Shown here one piece after another: positions 48,401 through 54,988 of a DNA stretch of 64,000 nucleotides (positions are counted from its first letter, which is position 1; each line of letters begins with the position of its first letter). The DNA is from Nelumbo lutea (taxonomy: Eukaryota > Streptophyta > Magnoliopsida > Proteales > Nelumbonaceae): NCBI GenBank assembly GCA_022828595.1, contig JAKGHH010000004.1, positions 58,691,421-58,755,420 on the forward strand, read 5' to 3'. A model generated the notes under the pieces. The model saw nothing but the letters and a program-made list of their open reading frames with translations, searched no databases and was not told the DNA's origin. Made by a program: the position numbers and the translations under genes.

Positions 48401-49984
48401 ACATATCCATAACTTTTGATATGGTCTGAAGAGATAAGTTCAAGATTGCAAGGTTCAATTCTTCTGGTTCTGTAAACCTGTTATGTTCCAAACTTAAGAA
48501 TGTGTAGAAGAGTCTGGCTTTACAGAGCAGAGCTAAGATAAATTTATGGACACTGTTCCTTCATTTATCAAATGCATCTATGAGAAGAAGGATGCATTTT
48601 CCGTTTTTAGTATGAGAACTAGTACTTCTTCTATATATGTTAAAATTCTGGGTTTTCCATAGAATTGTTGCATTCATTAATCTCACCCTAGTTTATGTTC
48701 TGCTTGGGAAGGATGATGATGCCAAAGTGAAGAGGGCATTCCAAACTCTAATGACATATGTAGGGAATGTTGCAAAGAATCCCAATGAGGAGAAATTCAG
48801 GAAGATTCGACTTAGTAACCCGTCCTTCCAGGTAAGAACTTCCCTTACATAATATGTCATGTTTAAGCCATTTAACTCAAGTCTTTTTTTTTTTCTTTAT
48901 AATCCTCTTTGTAAATTATAAACATTTAAATGGTTTTTATTAGTTTAAATGTATTATACTTATAGATGAGTGGAGAATGATTTTATTCGGGTTCTTGTAA
49001 TTAGTATCAGTATCTCAATGATCCAATGTGCCAGTTGATGGGGAACTCTTGTATTGGTTGTTGCCTTAAAACTGCACTGATTGGACCCAATGTTTTAAAA
49101 ACTGACCTAGAGGTCTAACTGTTTTTGCCTCTGGGTCGAATGGGTCAGACCGTGCCACATCAGCAAATTTAATACACACAAACATACATACATACATGCA
49201 TATATGCATAATTTTATATTTAATTTATATATTTTTTAATTTTTTATTTGTAAAAAATGCTAAAAATTGCAATATGAGGCCAAAAAAGGTTTTATTTTGG
49301 CAAAAATAACGAGGCAAGGCACCTTTGGACACAGATCTTGAAAAGTTACTCAAAATAAAAAAAAATCATGCTAATCAGACATCAGAGCACAAAAGTTATG
49401 GCATCCCGAAGCTTGCACATGCATTGAGTGTGCAACCTGTGACCCAGTGACCAAGTCGAATGGGTCAACGGTTCAACCATCTGGGCTGACTGGTTTTTGA
49501 CCAAGTTCAGCAGCTTTTAAGCAAATCCTGGGTTTTGACCAAAATAGACTAGGAATCGTGGCCGGGTGACAGTTTTGGGTGGTTGGGTCAATGGTGGGTT
49601 GAAAACACTGATTGGACTGTTTTGTCTGAATAATTGTGCTCTTTTGAGTTGATGGTGTTACATATCAGGTCTATTGACTGCTCCAAAGGGTGATATTGAT
49701 TGAAGTTCCCCCAGTTAATCCTCTCAGATTCACACAAACACATTATCTTTTTCTCTCTTTTATTCATGGATACTGTAACCTTCAACTGTTCTGTGTATGG
49801 TTAACAGGATAGAGTTGGTAGTTTGAAAGGAGGCATTGAGTTTCTCGAGCTGTGCGGATTCGAGAAAATTGAAGGGGGCGAGTTTTTGTTCCTTGCAAGG
49901 GACAAGGTTGACATGGCAGTGCTGAACTCTGCTGGCTCTGAGCTGAACTCTGCTATAGTAAATCCCTTTTTTGGAGTTCTCTGA
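9323..49984 (+). CDS. UBA and PUB domain protein with N-terminal zinc fingers (At1g04850-like)
   Basis: Twelve exons join in frame to 412 codons: 9323-9490, 9614-9761, 11028-11123, 12182-12258, 31963-32042, 33121-33181, 39376-39443, 39593-39674, 42145-42228, 42324-42401, 48712-48831, 49808-49984. All introns are GT-AG. Seen domains: two CX2CX12HX5H fingers (C8,C11,H24,H30; C45,C48,H61,H67), UBA at about 108-157 with MGF at 123-125, a Lys/Glu-rich helix at about 180-265, and a PUB domain at about 295-400. By family knowledge UBA binds ubiquitin and PUB binds the C-terminus of CDC48/p97, so an adaptor role in ubiquitin-CDC48 proteolysis is inferred, probably soluble (no signal peptide or membrane segment). 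The Arabidopsis homologue At1g04850 is, from memory, almost the same length. The ATG is the first in frame after a TATA box and starts directly before the first finger. No stop or frameshift was found despite introns of 19.7, 6.2 and 6.3 kb filled with transposons. Confidence 0.92.
9818..10066 (+). mobile_element. Miniature LTR retrotransposon (SMART/TRIM-like) in intron 2
   Basis: A 249-bp element with the perfect 5-bp duplication GTAAT (9813-9817, 10067-10071). The left terminal repeat (9818-9851, 34 bp) and right terminal repeat (9995-10066, 72 bp) both begin TGTYAGAGAA and end GGTTCCTTGAGA; the left one lacks two internal pieces. TGGTATCAGAACC at 9855-9867 is an initiator-Met-type primer site, and GTGAGGGG just before the right repeat serves as polypurine tract. 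No coding capacity. The size matches SMART-class elements described in other plants. Confidence 0.75.
10852..10993. repeat. 71-bp tandem duplication in intron 2
   Basis: Two adjacent near-identical units (10852-10922, 10923-10993) beginning ATAGATTGTTGTCTACATTT. They differ mainly in the T-run and one G/A change. The second ends 34 bp before exon 3, in the region where the branch point and acceptor tract lie. Confidence 0.92.
11028..12258 (+). other. Exons 3-4: UBA domain
   Basis: Exon 3 encodes helix 1, the MGF loop and helix 2 ([20 protein letters not shown]); exon 4 encodes helix 3 ([11 protein letters not shown]). The split glycine codon at the junction is the conserved G before helix 3. 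The domain is complete. Confidence 0.9.
12189..12622 (+). repeat. Tandem duplication of exon 4 with its donor
   Basis: Period 225 bp: copy 1 (12189-12413) covers all but the first 7 bases of exon 4 plus intron sequence; copy 2 (12414-12622) repeats it, including a 70-bp exon copy (12414-12483) and the donor CTG|GTATGATTG. Copy 2 lacks the acceptor CATGCAG; the nearest AG (12415-12416) would shift the frame to a stop. The exon copy has no difference from the original that I can see. Confidence 0.9.
12630..12715 (+). mobile_element. LINE ORF2 zinc-binding end, left part of a split element
   Basis: One frame reads [20 protein letters not shown], the end of the zf-RVT region of plant LINE ORF2. 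The minus-strand LINE in intron 8 has the matching [20 protein letters not shown]. The following RNase H part is not here but 15 kb downstream at 27787-28480, so later insertions separate the two. Confidence 0.6.
12716..13153 (+). repeat. LTR-like sequence, left half (host of the gypsy insertion)
   Basis: Non-coding sequence with a TATA box (TATAAATA, 13030-13037) followed by transcript-start-like sequence. It is cut by the gypsy element at 13153 and resumes at 27656 with a pyrimidine-rich stretch. Together the halves are about 0.57 kb and lie between two GAGCTG copies (12710-12715, 27787-27792) inside the LINE frame. A solo LTR is the best guess, but TG...CA ends are not clear. Confidence 0.4.
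13177..15118 (+). repeat. Copia 1 5' LTR
   Basis: 1942 bp. The small frames on its minus strand (for example 13683-14261) also occur in the other LTR copies and are not genes. A TATA-like AGATTATAAAAGGGG at about 14552-14566 is a plausible promoter. Confidence 0.92.
16899..20740 (+). pseudogene. Copia 1 gag-pol polyprotein, broken
   Basis: Gag begins at ATG 16899 ([20 protein letters not shown]) after a 1.8-kb leader and reads the UBN2-type gag to an in-frame TAG at 17478-17480. The frame continues with the knuckle [14 protein letters not shown], where the zinc-binding His is Tyr, then the protease motif [10 protein letters not shown], another TAG (17763-17765) and the pre-integrase region. 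A frameshift near 18190 leads to the integrase core ([11 protein letters not shown], then [10 protein letters not shown]). Another near 19485 leads to reverse transcriptase ([12 protein letters not shown]) and RNase H ([19 protein letters not shown]). The order protease-integrase-RT-RNase H defines Ty1/copia. Two frameshifts and several stops prevent expression of a full polyprotein. Confidence 0.9.
20753..22700 (+). repeat. Copia 1 3' LTR
   Basis: 1948 bp and colinear with the 5' LTR throughout. Scattered substitutions and small indels are visible, so the insertion is not very recent. Confidence 0.92.
22706..23014 (-). repeat. Gypsy 3' LTR, main part
   Basis: Continues the LTR begun at 13154-13176 after the copia element and its GAAGC duplication (22701-22705). 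It ends TTCTATCA at 23014, next to the polypurine tract. The (GA)n run is shorter than in the other LTR. Confidence 0.9.
22852..25857 (-). pseudogene. Gypsy pol with chromodomain, broken
   Basis: Order on the minus strand: reverse transcriptase (25857 to about 25030) with [16 protein letters not shown] and the active site FFDDILVYS; a frameshift near 25060-25110; RNase H (to about 24576) with [16 protein letters not shown]; integrase zinc finger and core (24658 to 23778) with [11 protein letters not shown] and [10 protein letters not shown]; then a C-terminal part (23643 to 22852) with [11 protein letters not shown] and a chromodomain-like [17 protein letters not shown]. Chromodomain-bearing integrases define chromoviruses, which target heterochromatin. 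The last frame runs through the polypurine tract (coding GGGDDR) and stops 163 bases inside the 3' LTR. Several frame breaks make it inactive. Confidence 0.88.
26098..27165 (-). pseudogene. Gypsy gag and protease, broken
   Basis: The 5' part (27165 to 26893) starts [15 protein letters not shown] and contains a gag domain segment ([17 protein letters not shown]), ending at a stop. After a damaged stretch the frame 26763 to 26098 gives the gag tail, the zinc knuckle [14 protein letters not shown] (a complete CX2CX4-5HX4C-type knuckle) and an aspartic protease with [13 protein letters not shown]. In an active element this would make the capsid and the particle-maturing protease. Stops make it non-functional. 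Confidence 0.85.
27300..27655 (-). repeat. Gypsy 5' LTR
   Basis: 356 bp; on the plus strand it runs from TGATGGATCTC to GGGTTCTATCA. It contains a long (GA)n run (27361-27404). The copia insertion point in the other LTR corresponds to GATGAAGC|TTCTTCG near 27314-27323, which is uninterrupted here and gives the empty site. Confidence 0.9.
27656..27786 (+). repeat. LTR-like sequence, right half
   Basis: Resumes after the gypsy GATTC duplication with a CT-rich tract. It ends near the second GAGCTG (27787-27792), where the LINE sequence continues. Confidence 0.38.
27787..28480 (+). mobile_element. LINE RNase H end, right part of the split element
   Basis: A long frame at 27842-28372 encodes a nearly complete RNase H (RVT_3): [20 protein letters not shown] at the start, [17 protein letters not shown], then [17 protein letters not shown] and the C-terminal [12 protein letters not shown]. 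Upstream, a W-to-stop change precedes [10 protein letters not shown], which matches [11 protein letters not shown] in the intron 8 LINE. An A-rich tail (AATAAAAAAAG) at about 28468-28478 ends the element. It continues the zf-RVT piece at 12630-12715. Confidence 0.75.
28480..29674. other. Intron 4 stretch, nothing recognised
   Basis: AT-rich intron sequence between the LINE tail and the hAT element. No coding domain or repeat boundary could be supported. Confidence 0.6.
29683..31179. mobile_element. hAT-type non-autonomous element in intron 4
   Basis: 1497 bp with the perfect 8-bp duplication GACTCAAT (29675-29682, 31180-31187). The ends are CAAGGATTTAAAAGG and, reversed, CAGTGTTTCAAAAGC, both fitting YARNG. 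Near each end are GTGCCTAGGCAC-like or GCAC-rich stretches. An internal hairpin has arms at about 29900-29966 and 30061-30127. A second transposon (30288-30918) sits inside. No transposase frame was seen. Confidence 0.87.
30288..30918. mobile_element. Long-TIR MITE inside the intron 4 hAT element
   Basis: The left arm (ATAGGTACCCCATATCCTGTACTT..., with GACACTTGAGGGTTTGAA) is the inverted complement of the right arm (...TTTAGGCCCTCAAGTGTCTC to GTACCTATTTGAAATTTACCC). Similarity continues inward past TGCCCATGTTCAGATTCTC on both sides, so arms exceed 150 bp. The related hAT copy at 42640-43137 lacks it, which shows the empty site. The superfamily is uncertain; Mutator-like is possible. Outer limits are approximate. 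Confidence 0.72.
33273..38727 (+). mobile_element. Copia element 2, full length, in intron 6
   Basis: A 5.46-kb element with the perfect duplication AAGGG (33268-33272, 38728-38732). The LTRs are 33273-33550 (278 bp) and 38462-38727 (266 bp), TGTTAAAGTGAGCC to CATTCGAAACA. The primer site is TGGTATCAGAGCGAGG (33551-33566) and the polypurine tract GAGGGGGAG (38453-38461). The LTRs differ by a 12-bp CTT-type indel and about fifteen substitutions by eye. It has the same orientation as the host gene. Confidence 0.95.
34304..38454 (+). pseudogene. Copia 2 gag-pol polyprotein, broken
   Basis: Gag starts at ATG 34304 ([13 protein letters not shown], then [14 protein letters not shown]) and shifts frame near 34457. 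It continues through UBN2 gag to the intact knuckle [14 protein letters not shown] (35061-35102). Protease reads [12 protein letters not shown] at about 35340; the pre-integrase region has [16 protein letters not shown]; the integrase core (35930-36330) has several stops. Reverse transcriptase (about 37020-37930) keeps [15 protein letters not shown] and [11 protein letters not shown]; RNase H (to 38454) keeps YTDADWAG and [11 protein letters not shown]. Stops at 34669, 35176, 35923, 37927 and 38087 and frame changes in integrase leave it inactive, although RT and RNase H are well preserved. Confidence 0.9.
39755..40125 (-). mobile_element. LINE RNase H 3' end, older copy, intron 8
   Basis: On the minus strand one frame reads [20 protein letters not shown] and DRDSKLI, then after damage [14 protein letters not shown], followed by an A-rich tail at 39755-39790. 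Its upstream part is cut off at 40126, where the tail of another LINE begins. Confidence 0.65.
40126..41300 (-). mobile_element. LINE ORF2 C-terminal part, inserted in the older LINE
   Basis: Minus strand, 41251 to 40583: zf-RVT domain ([18 protein letters not shown], then [20 protein letters not shown]) and the start of RNase H (RVVKLNF). After a gap, 40560 to 40190 reads [20 protein letters not shown] and [19 protein letters not shown] run of T on the plus strand (40130-40136) is the copied tail. RT is missing, so it is 5'-truncated, as is usual for LINEs. Confidence 0.7.
42640..43137. mobile_element. Truncated second copy of the intron 4 hAT family, intron 10
   Basis: Shares AATTAAGAATTTAAGACCC, TGGACTTGTTTGGGCTTGCC and the terminus GTGCTTTTAAAACACTG with 30061-31179. 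It lacks the 30288-30918 MITE, so it supplies that empty site. No left terminus or matching duplication was found. It runs in the same direction as the intron 4 copy. Confidence 0.7.
43331..44646. mobile_element. Mutator-like element with long TIRs, intron 10
   Basis: 1316 bp with 9-bp duplications AATGCAATA (43322-43330) and AATGCGATA (44647-44655), one mismatch. Both arms begin GGGTAAAATAYAAAAACCTC and stay alignable for roughly 250 bp inward (GTCTCAGCAACTCCATAATC in both). Nine-bp duplications with long TIRs indicate the Mutator superfamily. The 0.75-kb interior has small frames (43795-44049 +, 44136-44414 -) without recognisable domains; captured host sequence is possible. Confidence 0.85.
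45105..47702. mobile_element. hAT-type element inside the PIF element
   Basis: Perfect 8-bp duplication GATATTAC (45097-45104, 47703-47710). The ends are CAATGTTTTTTTAAACACGG and, reversed, TAGTGTTTTAAAAGGCGTGG, fitting YARNG. The native length is about 645 bp once the solo LTR is removed. A pyrimidine-rich tract at 47405-47525 explains the repetitive Lys/Phe frames there. Confidence 0.85.
45418..47365 (-). repeat. Solo LTR of the copia 1 family
   Basis: 1948 bp with the perfect 5-bp duplication TGAAC (45413-45417, 47366-47370). It reads TGAAGGGATGAGAGATCC to GGGCATACAAAACTGTCCAATA, the reverse complement of the copia 1 LTR and equal in length to its 3' LTR. No internal sequence is present, so it arose by LTR-LTR recombination. 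Confidence 0.93.
49088..49610. mobile_element. hAT-type MITE in intron 11
   Basis: 523 bp, flanked by ATTGGACC (49080-49087) and ATTGGACT (49611-49618). The ends are CAATGTTTTAAAAACTGACC and, reversed, CAGTGTTTTCAACCCACC, both YARNG. It resembles the termini of the elements at 29683 and 45105 and probably belongs to a related group. It ends about 200 bp before the exon 12 acceptor. Confidence 0.8.
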
Positions 49985-50639
49985 ATAATAAGGTAGCATA
50001 ATTATTTATAGAGGGTTCTTGTGTTGTATTGGCATAATGAACTCCAGCAAGAAAATTCTAAAGCAACTGTTGTGAATGGACCTATCAAAAAAAATGGATG
50101 GATGGGTGGGTATTAGAAAAATGGACCTATCAAAAAAATGCCAGAAACTTAAATTAGTTCATGTTTTTTTTTTTTGAAATTAGTTTCATGTTGCATTTGG
50201 CTCGTTGCCTTTGATTATAGACAGTTGCCTACTCTTGGCACTTCAAGTTGATCTCTCTCTCTGTCTGGCTTTCTAGCTGAATTTGAAAAGGGTTGATGCT
50301 GTAATCTATTGACAGGTTTCTGGTTTTGCTTTTTCAAAACCTACTCAGATAACGTCTATGCCAGCCTGTTTATTTTTAGAATTCACTGTCATCAACCAGC
50401 ATAAACTGTCAGGTTTGCTTCCGGATATTTTGCGTGGATTGCGATTTGCAAAGTACTTCCATCATCCATTTTGCCATAAGTTATGTTAAAATTGTGGAAG
50501 ATTTTGGCTGTCCTAGTTTGACTGCCCGGGCTGTCTGCAAGACTCACCTGGCATGACGCTTGGTTCACATTTGTATTGCATGGACACTGACATGTGAGTT
50601 GTAACTTGTGAATTCTAACATTATATACAAAAAAAAAAA
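49985..50639. other. 3' flank of the UBA/PUB gene
   Basis: Should contain the 3' untranslated region. AATAATAAGG directly after the stop and ATAATGAAC at about 50035 are weak candidate polyadenylation signals. A 17-bp poly-A run lies near 50629-50645. Nothing else is recognised. Confidence 0.5.
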
Positions 50640-52757
50640 AAAAATAGAGGAAGAATGACCGATCAGCCCAGGATCAGAATTTGTAGGCTCAAAGTACTAT
50701 TGGGGTAGGTGTCAGATCGGAATTGATGTCAATTCACGGGCGGGCGTTGGTGCATAGAATGTGGGTTGTGATCATTTTGAATGTTTATACTCTGCAGTGT
50801 AAATTAGAAATCTGCATTGGGCAAATTCATACTTCGAAAAAAAATGTCTGTGCTGCATGCATGGTTGGATCATGGATGTCTAATGGTGTTTCAAATAGAG
50901 TCCCTATTGACTGCCACGTGTCAAAGAGTTCACTTTTGATACAACAGTGTCGTAATCAACGACATGGAATAGCTAGTGGCTTGGGTTAGATTCAGATTAT
51001 AACCAGATATTGAATATTATAAAGAGGGAAAATCAAATAACCAAAAGACATGGGAAGAGTTTTGACTAATCAAAGTACCTGTGAAATTTGATTAATACCA
51101 CTTAATTGGTCATCTCATGCCAATTGATTGGCTGTGTGTTTTATGAACAAAATATTGTATAGTATTAATAAAATGAATTAAAAATGACCGTTTATATTTT
51201 CTGAACAAGATTAATTGAAAATTATTTATATGAAACTTGAACATATGAAAAATTTAGTAAAAACACAATACTCAAATCAATTTTACTAATAGATACAATT
51301 ATACAACATTTGGATCATCCATAATCGGATTGAATTTGAATTCAAATCTGGGCTGAGCAGGGCTGCAGGCCATGCCGGACTGGGTCACAGGGCGGGCCTT
51401 GGGCCTGGGCTGAACCGGGCTAGACTGAATGGACTGCGATTACCCAAAAAATAAATAAATAAAACAAATAACATTTCAAATAGGAATTTTATTTCATTTA
51501 AATTTGAATGAATAATGATACAAATAACAAATTACAAAGCATACAAATTTTGAAATATACAATGGTTGGATACTTCATACTTCATACTTGGATGAATAAA
51601 ATATGAAAATGGAATAAATTAATAAAATATAAAAAATACAATATAGTTACAAATTGAAAATATAAAATTACAATAATAGTAAATAAATTAAAACAAAATT
51701 TATAATAATTTGAAAAAATAAAAAATTCTATACAACTATTCAACTATTGTTCATGAATCATGACTTTCATCATTTGCTTCAAGTGAAATATCCGGTGTAT
51801 ATAGTAGTATCATGCCCTCATTTATCTTGTAATTGTAAAGTTGTGATTTATATTCTGCATGACTACATCTAACCAACCCTGGTATAGTGGTAGCCCCCTA
51901 AACTAGTTGTAATATAGTTGCTGGGGGCATTTGTTTCATTTTCCTCCCCTCTATAAGCAAAATACATAAATACCCCCCTATAAACTGTTTACAACTGTTA
52001 GGGGGTATTTATGTAAAAAACCCCCCAAAAAGCTAAAACTAGCCATCTAGCCGTTGGGGGACTTGGGGCTTGGGGGGGGGGGGGGGCAACGACTAGTTTT
52101 TTGACAGGCCGCGCTCGGCCCGCTATAGGCCCTGCCATGGGCTGGGTTGTGCCAACCCATGGACTACGAACCCCTGGCCCAGCACGGCACGAACCATTGT
52201 GCCAGGCTTGACATGGCCTGATTTACACCTCTAGATGGGAACCAGGCTATTAAAACCCAAATCCTGCATAGCACTACTGCCTCAAATTGAAAAAATGTCA
52301 CAAGCCAAGAAAGCCAAAGGGGGTCCTCTAGGTATCCAACCATAGGACTCTTCTTGACCCACTCTATGTTTCTCTTGTCCTTAACAGACTTGTCACTGCT
52401 GTCACATATAGCATTAGTAAAGCAATTGAGCTATTTTGCACAAATTAGAACTGCCCAACTAAAGAGAGACAGAGAGACAGAGAGAAAGATGAAGAGATGA
52501 TGGATATGCTATTGAGTCAAGGTTATTGTTTGTCCTGAAGGGATTACCCATATAGAGAGCCATATTTTCTTACGGGCAGGCCCAATTCAGATTTCTAAAT
52601 TCCACTGCAGAGCAATAAACATTTAAAATGTCAAAAATCTCCACTCTATACATCAATGCCCACCCTTGAATTGGCATCAATTCCAAATTGGCACCTACCG
52701 CAGCTGTACTTTGGCCTAAAAATTCTGACCCTGGGCTGAACCGTCATTCTCCCTATT
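50640..52757. mobile_element. Element with ~190-bp inverted ends
   Basis: The left arm (about 50640-50835: GAATGACCGATCAGCCCAGG, GGAATTGATGTCAATTC, TCTGCAGTGTAAATTAGAAA) matches the inverse of the right arm (about 52575-52757) over its length. Long inverted ends suggest a Mutator-like or fold-back element. No target duplication was found, and a hAT-like repeat (51345-52233) lies inside. Small frames (50723-50989, 52688-52924) lie in the arms and are not considered genes. Confidence 0.7.
51345..52233 (-). mobile_element. hAT-like GC-rich repeat, copy X
   Basis: The right end reads GGCCTGATTTACACCTCTA; reversed it is TAGAGGTGTAAATCAGGCC (YARNG). It has GC-rich blocks (GGGCCTGGGCTG-like) at each side and an AT-rich core matching the inverse of copy Y (TTTCATTTAAATTTGAATGA). 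The left limit is approximate. Confidence 0.55.
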
Positions 52758-53046
52758 TGTTCTTGTGGCCATTGACGTGTGTGTTAGCTTGTTCTTTGTA
52801 TCGGAGAATTCTCTCACTCAACCGGCTGTCATCAAAACAAGGAAGGTTCCACACAATCTTCAACATGTTTCCTAGTCGATATTACTTATTGTTTTGGCTT
52901 TTTTTTCCTTTTATTTTTCTTTAGATTTGTTATATGAAAATGTAAAGTTTTCATTGTATGATTCACTCTCTTAATTAATAATTGGAGCCTAGGCCGATTG
53001 ACCTAGTGCATCTTATTCAATTTTCTTGAACTCTATAATATTAGTC

Positions 53047-54200
53047 TAGAGGTGTAAATCAGGCCATGCCACCTGTGACCTGAATTTGGATCGATCGTTA
53101 TGATGGCATGTGGGTCATGTCAGGCCTGACATGATGGTTTGGGCCGTGTTGGGCCTGGGGTTCCAGGTCCATAGGCTGGCACGACCTGTCATAGGCCAGC
53201 ATGCAATGGCCTACGAGCCGCGCTCAGCCCACTCGATGAACTAGCCATTGGGGATCCCAATGGCTAGTTTCAGCTTTTTGGTTTTTTTTATAGAAAAACC
53301 CTCCTAGCAGCTATAAACAACTATATAGGGGGTATTTATGTATTTTGCTTTTTTTTTTGGGGAGGGAGAAAGAATGACACAAATTCCCCCCAACAACTAT
53401 ATAACAACTACTTTGAGGGGAGAGCAAATTTTGGTAAAGTGATAAATAACTTTATAATGACCAAAATACCCCTCCAAACAACTAAAAAATGGCTAGTTTT
53501 TAGGGTATTTGGGCAATTGAATTATTTTCAATTCATATAAATGGCCATATCCTCTACCATTCTCATCACACCAATTCAACAATTCCTATAAATGGTCCTA
53601 TCCTCTACCATTTTCAATTCCTATAATGATCAAAGTCAAGAATAATAGGAGAAAATAATGAAGTCAATATTTTTTATATACTCAATAGTTTTATAGCATT
53701 TTTTCAAATTATTGTAAATTTAATTTTAATTTTATTTAATTTATTAGATATTTTTAATAACATGATTTTTTATTTTCAATTTGTAACTATATTGTATTTG
53801 TTTATATTTTATTAATTTATTCTATTTTCCAATTTTCATATTTCATTCATCCAACCATTATATGCTTTATATCATTCAAATTTAAATGAAATAAAATTCC
53901 CATTTTTCTTCTAACTTGTTATTCACTTTAAGTCTTTGTCTCTTTGACTTCTTATTTGGTTAAGTATTTTTTTTCATTTCTTTGTTAGATTTATTATTTT
54001 TTCAAAATAGTTCCCAAAGGAAAGTTAAATATTTTAGTTTTACTTAACAAAGAAATAAAAAAATAAAAATGTTAAAAATAACCAGTTTGACCCAATTCGG
54101 CCCATGGCCAAAGCCTGGCGGCATGGTCCAGGCCCACGACACGGCACAGGACAGCCCATGGGCCAGCATGACACAACCCACACTTTGCGCGGGCGCACAA
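53047..54200 (+). mobile_element. hAT-like GC-rich repeat, copy Y
   Basis: Begins TAGAGGTGTAAATCAGGCC, the mirror image of the end of copy X 0.8 kb away. It contains GC-rich blocks, poly-T/A tracts and the AT-rich core TCATTCAAATTTAAATGAAA. The right limit and the duplication are unclear. Minus-strand frames at 54044-54374 fall in the GC-rich block and show no protein signature. Confidence 0.55.
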
Positions 54201-54988
54201 CCCGTTAGCCAAAGGTAGAGAACTGAGTTTTTCATCATTTGGACTTCCTCTGCTTCCTCTTAAACTCAAAGCTCTCTTGCAGTAGCAACAATAATTAATG
54301 GAGTTGTTACTATACCCAATCTTAATCTTCCTACTACCATTGCCAGTTTGATCAATGTCTAACTTGATCACCACAACTATTTGATGTGGAGATCACAATT
54401 TATACTCATTTTGGAGGGTTTTGTGCCATAGGTTTCATTGATGGCACAACTGGTCGACCAATCAAGACCATATTGCTAAAGGTGATACTAGATAATCTGT
54501 TAACCTAGAATTTGCTCTCTGGGAATAAGACCAATTCATATTGAGTTGGATACTATTATGATATCAAGACATCAAGAGCATGTGCTACATGTGCTACTCA
54601 ACTTCCCCAACTAGCATTCCAGCTGGCGCCTCCTTGATCTTGGTTTCTTGGTTTCTTGCCACTTGCTTGACAAGCTATTAAGCCATCAATTGTATTTATA
54701 AATACCATTGCGTACCACTAAGAAGCTGAATGAAAAAGGTTTCCCTTTATCTCCTAAGGTTACTATCATTTTGTCGCCTTATCGCAAACTACCGTCGCTT
54801 CATCACAAGTTGCTGTGACCATTGCTCACTTGCTGTCGCTTCATCACAAGTTATGCTAAGTTGCATCTTCTTTCCCCATCGCAACTCTACGATTTTACAT
54901 GGTATCAGAGCAAATAGTCTGATCAATCGCTGCATCTTGGGTTCCTCAGTGACGCCGACAACTCTATTCTTCATCAGATCACGAGAAA

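Larger units (their letters stand above)
42145..49984 (+). other. Exons 9-12: linker and PUB domain
   Basis: Exon 9 is a proline-rich linker. Exons 10-12 encode the PUB fold: a first helix ([15 protein letters not shown]), then [20 protein letters not shown], the signature [11 protein letters not shown] and the C-terminal part [16 protein letters not shown]. The stop is at 49982-49984. The 95-bp intron 9 is the smallest in the gene. Confidence 0.9.

Noticed and set aside
54072..54374. Minus-strand 100-codon frame rich in Ala, Gly and Cys
   Set aside because: It lies in the GC-rich block of the hAT-like repeat Y; composition explains the open frame.
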